Shown: piece after piece, positions 62,991-64,000 of the stretch
Numbering within the stretch: the first letter of the stretch is position 1
Layout of the letters: every line of letters begins with the position of its first letter
From: Lewinellaceae bacterium
Lineage (GTDB): Bacteria > Bacteroidota > Bacteroidia > Chitinophagales > Saprospiraceae
NCBI GenBank assembly: GCA_020636195.1
Contig: JACJYH010000002.1
Coordinates: 496,001-560,000 of the forward strand
Direction of reading: 5' to 3'
Length of the DNA stretch: 64,000 nucleotides
Notes under the pieces: model-generated
Database searches by the model: none
What the model was told of the DNA's origin: nothing
The model's input: the letters and a program-made list of their open reading frames with translations, nothing else
Position numbers and translations under genes: made by a program

Positions 62991-63533
62991 TTAATGCTCA
63001 GATTTTATAAAATCCAATGATGCCGAATTGATGCAATATCTCAGTCCGGTAGGAGGCGGACCATCTTCAAAGACGTGGCCCAAATGGCCACCACATTTAG
63101 CACAAGTTAACTCCGTTCTAGGATAACCTAGGATGTAATCGGTGGATTTTACAATCATTGTACTGTCCAATACATCAAAATAACTTGGCCATCCACATCC
63201 ACTTTCAAATTTTTGGGATGAAGCAAACATCAAGGTGCCGCAACCTCTGCAAGCATAAAATCCTATTTCTTTATTGTGTAATAAATCTCCTGTTCCGGGT
63301 CTTTCTGTCCCTTTATCTCGCAGGATGTGATATTCGTTTTCTGACAATCGGGCCTTCCATTCTTCGTCTGTCAAGATCATTTTCTCTATCGTATCTCCTC
63401 TAGAATTGACGATGAATGTAGGTGTTTTATTGTCCAAAATGGTTTGATGATCTTTTGTTTCCATAGGTTTAACACTGGTTTTGCAACCGAAAACCATGAG
63501 AATGAACATTAAGGAAAAATAATACTTTACCAT
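62991..63533 (-). CDS. msrB: Peptide-methionine (R)-S-oxide reductase, lipoprotein
   Basis: 180 aa. Lipobox VFGCKTS makes it a membrane-anchored periplasmic enzyme. The SelR domain has zinc pairs CRGC and CAKC, the GCGWPSYF substrate pocket, HLGHVFEDGPPPTGLRYCIN and the catalytic Cys in RYCINSASLDF. It repairs oxidised methionine in exported proteins. It is close to the small membrane protein gene upstream, on the same strand. Confidence 0.93.
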   Translation of the reverse strand: MVKYYFSLMFILMVFGCKTSVKPMETKDHQTILDNKTPTFIVNSRGDTIEKMILTDEEWKARLSENEYHILRDKGTERPGTGDLLHNKEIGFYACRGCGTLMFASSQKFESGCGWPSYFDVLDSTMIVKSTDYILGYPRTELTCAKCGGHLGHVFEDGPPPTGLRYCINSASLDFIKSEH

Positions 63534-63541
63534 TGCAATAC

Positions 63542-63967
63542 TTATTTGTTTAGGTGTTCTCTGTCTTTTTTCTCAATAATCATCAATATGACTCTCATCA
63601 AATTGACCAGTGAGATCAAAACCATAAAACAGAAAAGAAAAATGATCAAAATCCATCCTATTGAACCCGCTTCAGACAGTGCAACTCCGGAAAGCCAAAA
63701 TGAAACTGCATATCCCAAACCTACTAACGCAATAAATACTAAAAATGATATGATGAAGTAATTCAGATTCTTTCGGTGAATTATTCCTATCATAGTATTG
63801 AAAATGGCAAATAGCAAGAGCATGGCAGCATAAATGGTCCATGGAACGATGGAACTACTGTCAGCTGAAGGAGATGGAAATAAGGTGAACAATCCCACCA
63901 GAAGAATATACAACACCACAATGATGAGTCCTTGTTTGATAGGAGTTAAATTTTCGTACCCTTTCAT
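63542..63967 (-). CDS. Small four-helix membrane protein, unknown function
   Basis: 141 aa with four hydrophobic segments (about 12-31, 43-60, 70-90, 101-128). The start MKGYENLTPIKQG is near the window end and no upstream in-frame start is visible. The stop is nine bases from the msrB start, so the two genes probably form an operon. Confidence 0.7.
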   Translation of the reverse strand: MKGYENLTPIKQGLIIVVLYILLVGLFTLFPSPSADSSSIVPWTIYAAMLLLFAIFNTMIGIIHRKNLNYFIISFLVFIALVGLGYAVSFWLSGVALSEAGSIGWILIIFLFCFMVLISLVNLMRVILMIIEKKDREHLNK

Positions 63968-64000
63968 GTTGCCTCAATAAATTGAATAAGCAAAGGTACA

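Noticed and set aside
1..64000. tRNA or rRNA genes
   Set aside because: I looked for cloverleaf-like stretches and conserved rRNA words in the gaps and found none.

Overview
The window is AT-rich chromosomal DNA from a member of the Bacteroidota, most likely Saprospiria-like. Evidence: -7 boxes of the TAnnTTTG type, several proteins with type IX secretion (T9SS) C-terminal sorting domains, a Bacteroidota-style LspA with a long insert, a zeaxanthin-type crt operon, and a DUF1501/DUF1800 pair. I saw no rRNA, tRNA or CRISPR array.

Layout. 1-5.4 kb (minus): 5' part of mfd, a DsbA-like thioredoxin-fold protein, lspA, and an alpha-glucan phosphorylase that lacks the usual PLP lysine. 5.7-12.5 kb: a LytTR regulator upstream of two surface proteins (one broken by a stop codon), divergent from a NarL-type response regulator and its 7TM sensor kinase. 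12.6-13.6 kb: DUF2975 protein, a decayed XRE regulator and a small inverted-repeat element. 13.7-18.4 kb: carotenoid operon (marR-crtI-crtB-SRPBCC-crtZ-lycopene cyclase) behind two palindromic operator candidates. 18.7-25.2 kb: fahA, a zinc-ribbon protein, a K+ channel, tcdA, an M1 aminopeptidase and a small exported protein. 25.4-28.5 kb: a T9SS/PKD protein flanked by ~0.5 kb direct repeats with 11-bp tandem arrays. 28.5-37.2 kb: GH31 glucosidase, thiolase, metacaspase, phospholipase C-like esterase, CaiB-type CoA-transferase and 3-hydroxyacyl-CoA dehydrogenase.

The outstanding region is 37.2-51.8 kb. It reads as a degenerate chromosomal integron: a relic of a tyrosine recombinase, an attI-like leader with a promoter, then about 14 kb of gene cassettes. 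Every cargo gene is on the plus strand with a short leader, and they are separated by attC-like hairpin sites. The best proof is that the 5' end of a cassette (GTTxxxxxx) is the reverse complement of its own 3' end (xxxxxxAAC), with a different word for each cassette: seven cassettes match at 8-10 positions each. The cargo includes VPA1262/PLD-like, HEPN-like, RES-like, WG-repeat and esterase proteins and a possible toxin-antitoxin pair. The array has been damaged by an IS3 element, an IS982 element that split a signal peptide, a 310-bp duplication of the leader, and two truncated cassettes.

52.0-57.8 kb is a MoxR / DUF58 / AAA-TPR / TPR-membrane cluster. It is followed by icd, a GmhB-like HAD phosphatase, the DUF1501/DUF1800 pair, msrB and a small membrane protein.
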